Shown in pieces: positions 5,935 to 6,015 of a stretch of DNA of 6,015 nt. A program made the translations under genes and the position numbers. The stretch is from DASYAN01 sp036501345 (GTDB lineage: Bacteria > Chloroflexota > Ktedonobacteria > Ktedonobacterales > Ktedonobacteraceae): positions 1-6,015 of the forward strand of contig DASYAN010000543.1 of NCBI GenBank assembly GCA_036501345.1, in the 5' to 3' direction. The notes below the pieces were generated by a model. The model did not search any database and had not been told where the DNA came from. It was given only the letters and a program-made list of their open reading frames with translations. Position 1 is the stretch's first letter; each line of letters opens with the position of its first letter.

Positions 5935-6015
5935 GACAGGAGGAAGGGCAGTTTTAAGAGCTACTCTCCTCCTTTTCCTTTCGGTGTGTTTCTCGTTTTA
6001 TGGTAAAACAATTGG
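5935..6015 (-). other. Leader of the NACHT gene with Shine-Dalgarno-like tract in an inverted repeat, and possible end of an upstream gene
   Basis: On the minus strand a purine tract AAGGAAAAGGAGGAG contains a perfect Shine-Dalgarno, but its GGAGGAG core (5972-5966) ends 31 bases before the TTG start. AGGAGGA (5973-5967) is complementary to TCCTCCT (5944-5938), which ends three bases before the TTG. The two could form a 7-base stem over a 22-base loop. Two other minus frames are open from the window edge, ending at TAG 5963-5961 and TAA 5956-5954. Either could be the tail of an upstream gene; the second reads KRETHRKEKEESSS at its end. I cannot choose between them. Confidence 0.4.

Overview
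The window looks like an accessory 'biological conflict' region from a multicellular or large-genome bacterium. The combination of a NACHT-FGE protein, a pentapeptide-repeat TIR protein and small DUF6941-like genes is the kind of repertoire I know from filamentous Cyanobacteria and from Chloroflexota such as the Ktedonobacteria. The DNA leans moderately AT-rich. No rRNA or housekeeping gene is present, so the lineage is an inference and the species cannot be named. All supported genes are on the minus strand.

Right part (about 1520-6015, read right to left): a three-gene cluster. First is an 849-residue STAND-type protein (5934-3385): NACHT ATPase, helical linker, then a C-terminal FGE/sulfatase-modifying-factor domain lacking the catalytic cysteine pair. 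After 42 bases comes a 163-residue protein (3342-2851) with a hydrophobic Gly/Ala-rich N-terminus, a helical middle and a C-terminal Gly/Asn-rich imperfect repeat resembling prion-like signalling motifs found next to bacterial NLRs. Its stop overlaps by one base the start of a 443-residue pentapeptide-repeat TIR protein (2851-1520). I read this as a candidate NLR-like immune or self-killing module: NACHT-FGE as sensor/switch, the small protein as adaptor or membrane effector, and the TIR protein as NAD-targeting effector.

Middle part (872-1519): about 650 bases without a convincing gene. It holds a hairpin just after the TIR gene that could be a weak terminator, and a short plus-strand stretch that may be a decayed gene fragment.

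Left part (1-871): a second minus-strand pair, a DUF6941-like protein (871-443) followed after 32 bases by a protein with a WDSYGA motif that runs off the window (410-1). Both are of unknown function.

The NACHT gene has no in-frame ATG or GTG at its 5' end and must start at TTG or be truncated or frameshifted there. A strong Shine-Dalgarno-like tract upstream lies 31 bases from that TTG and can pair with the bases just before it.
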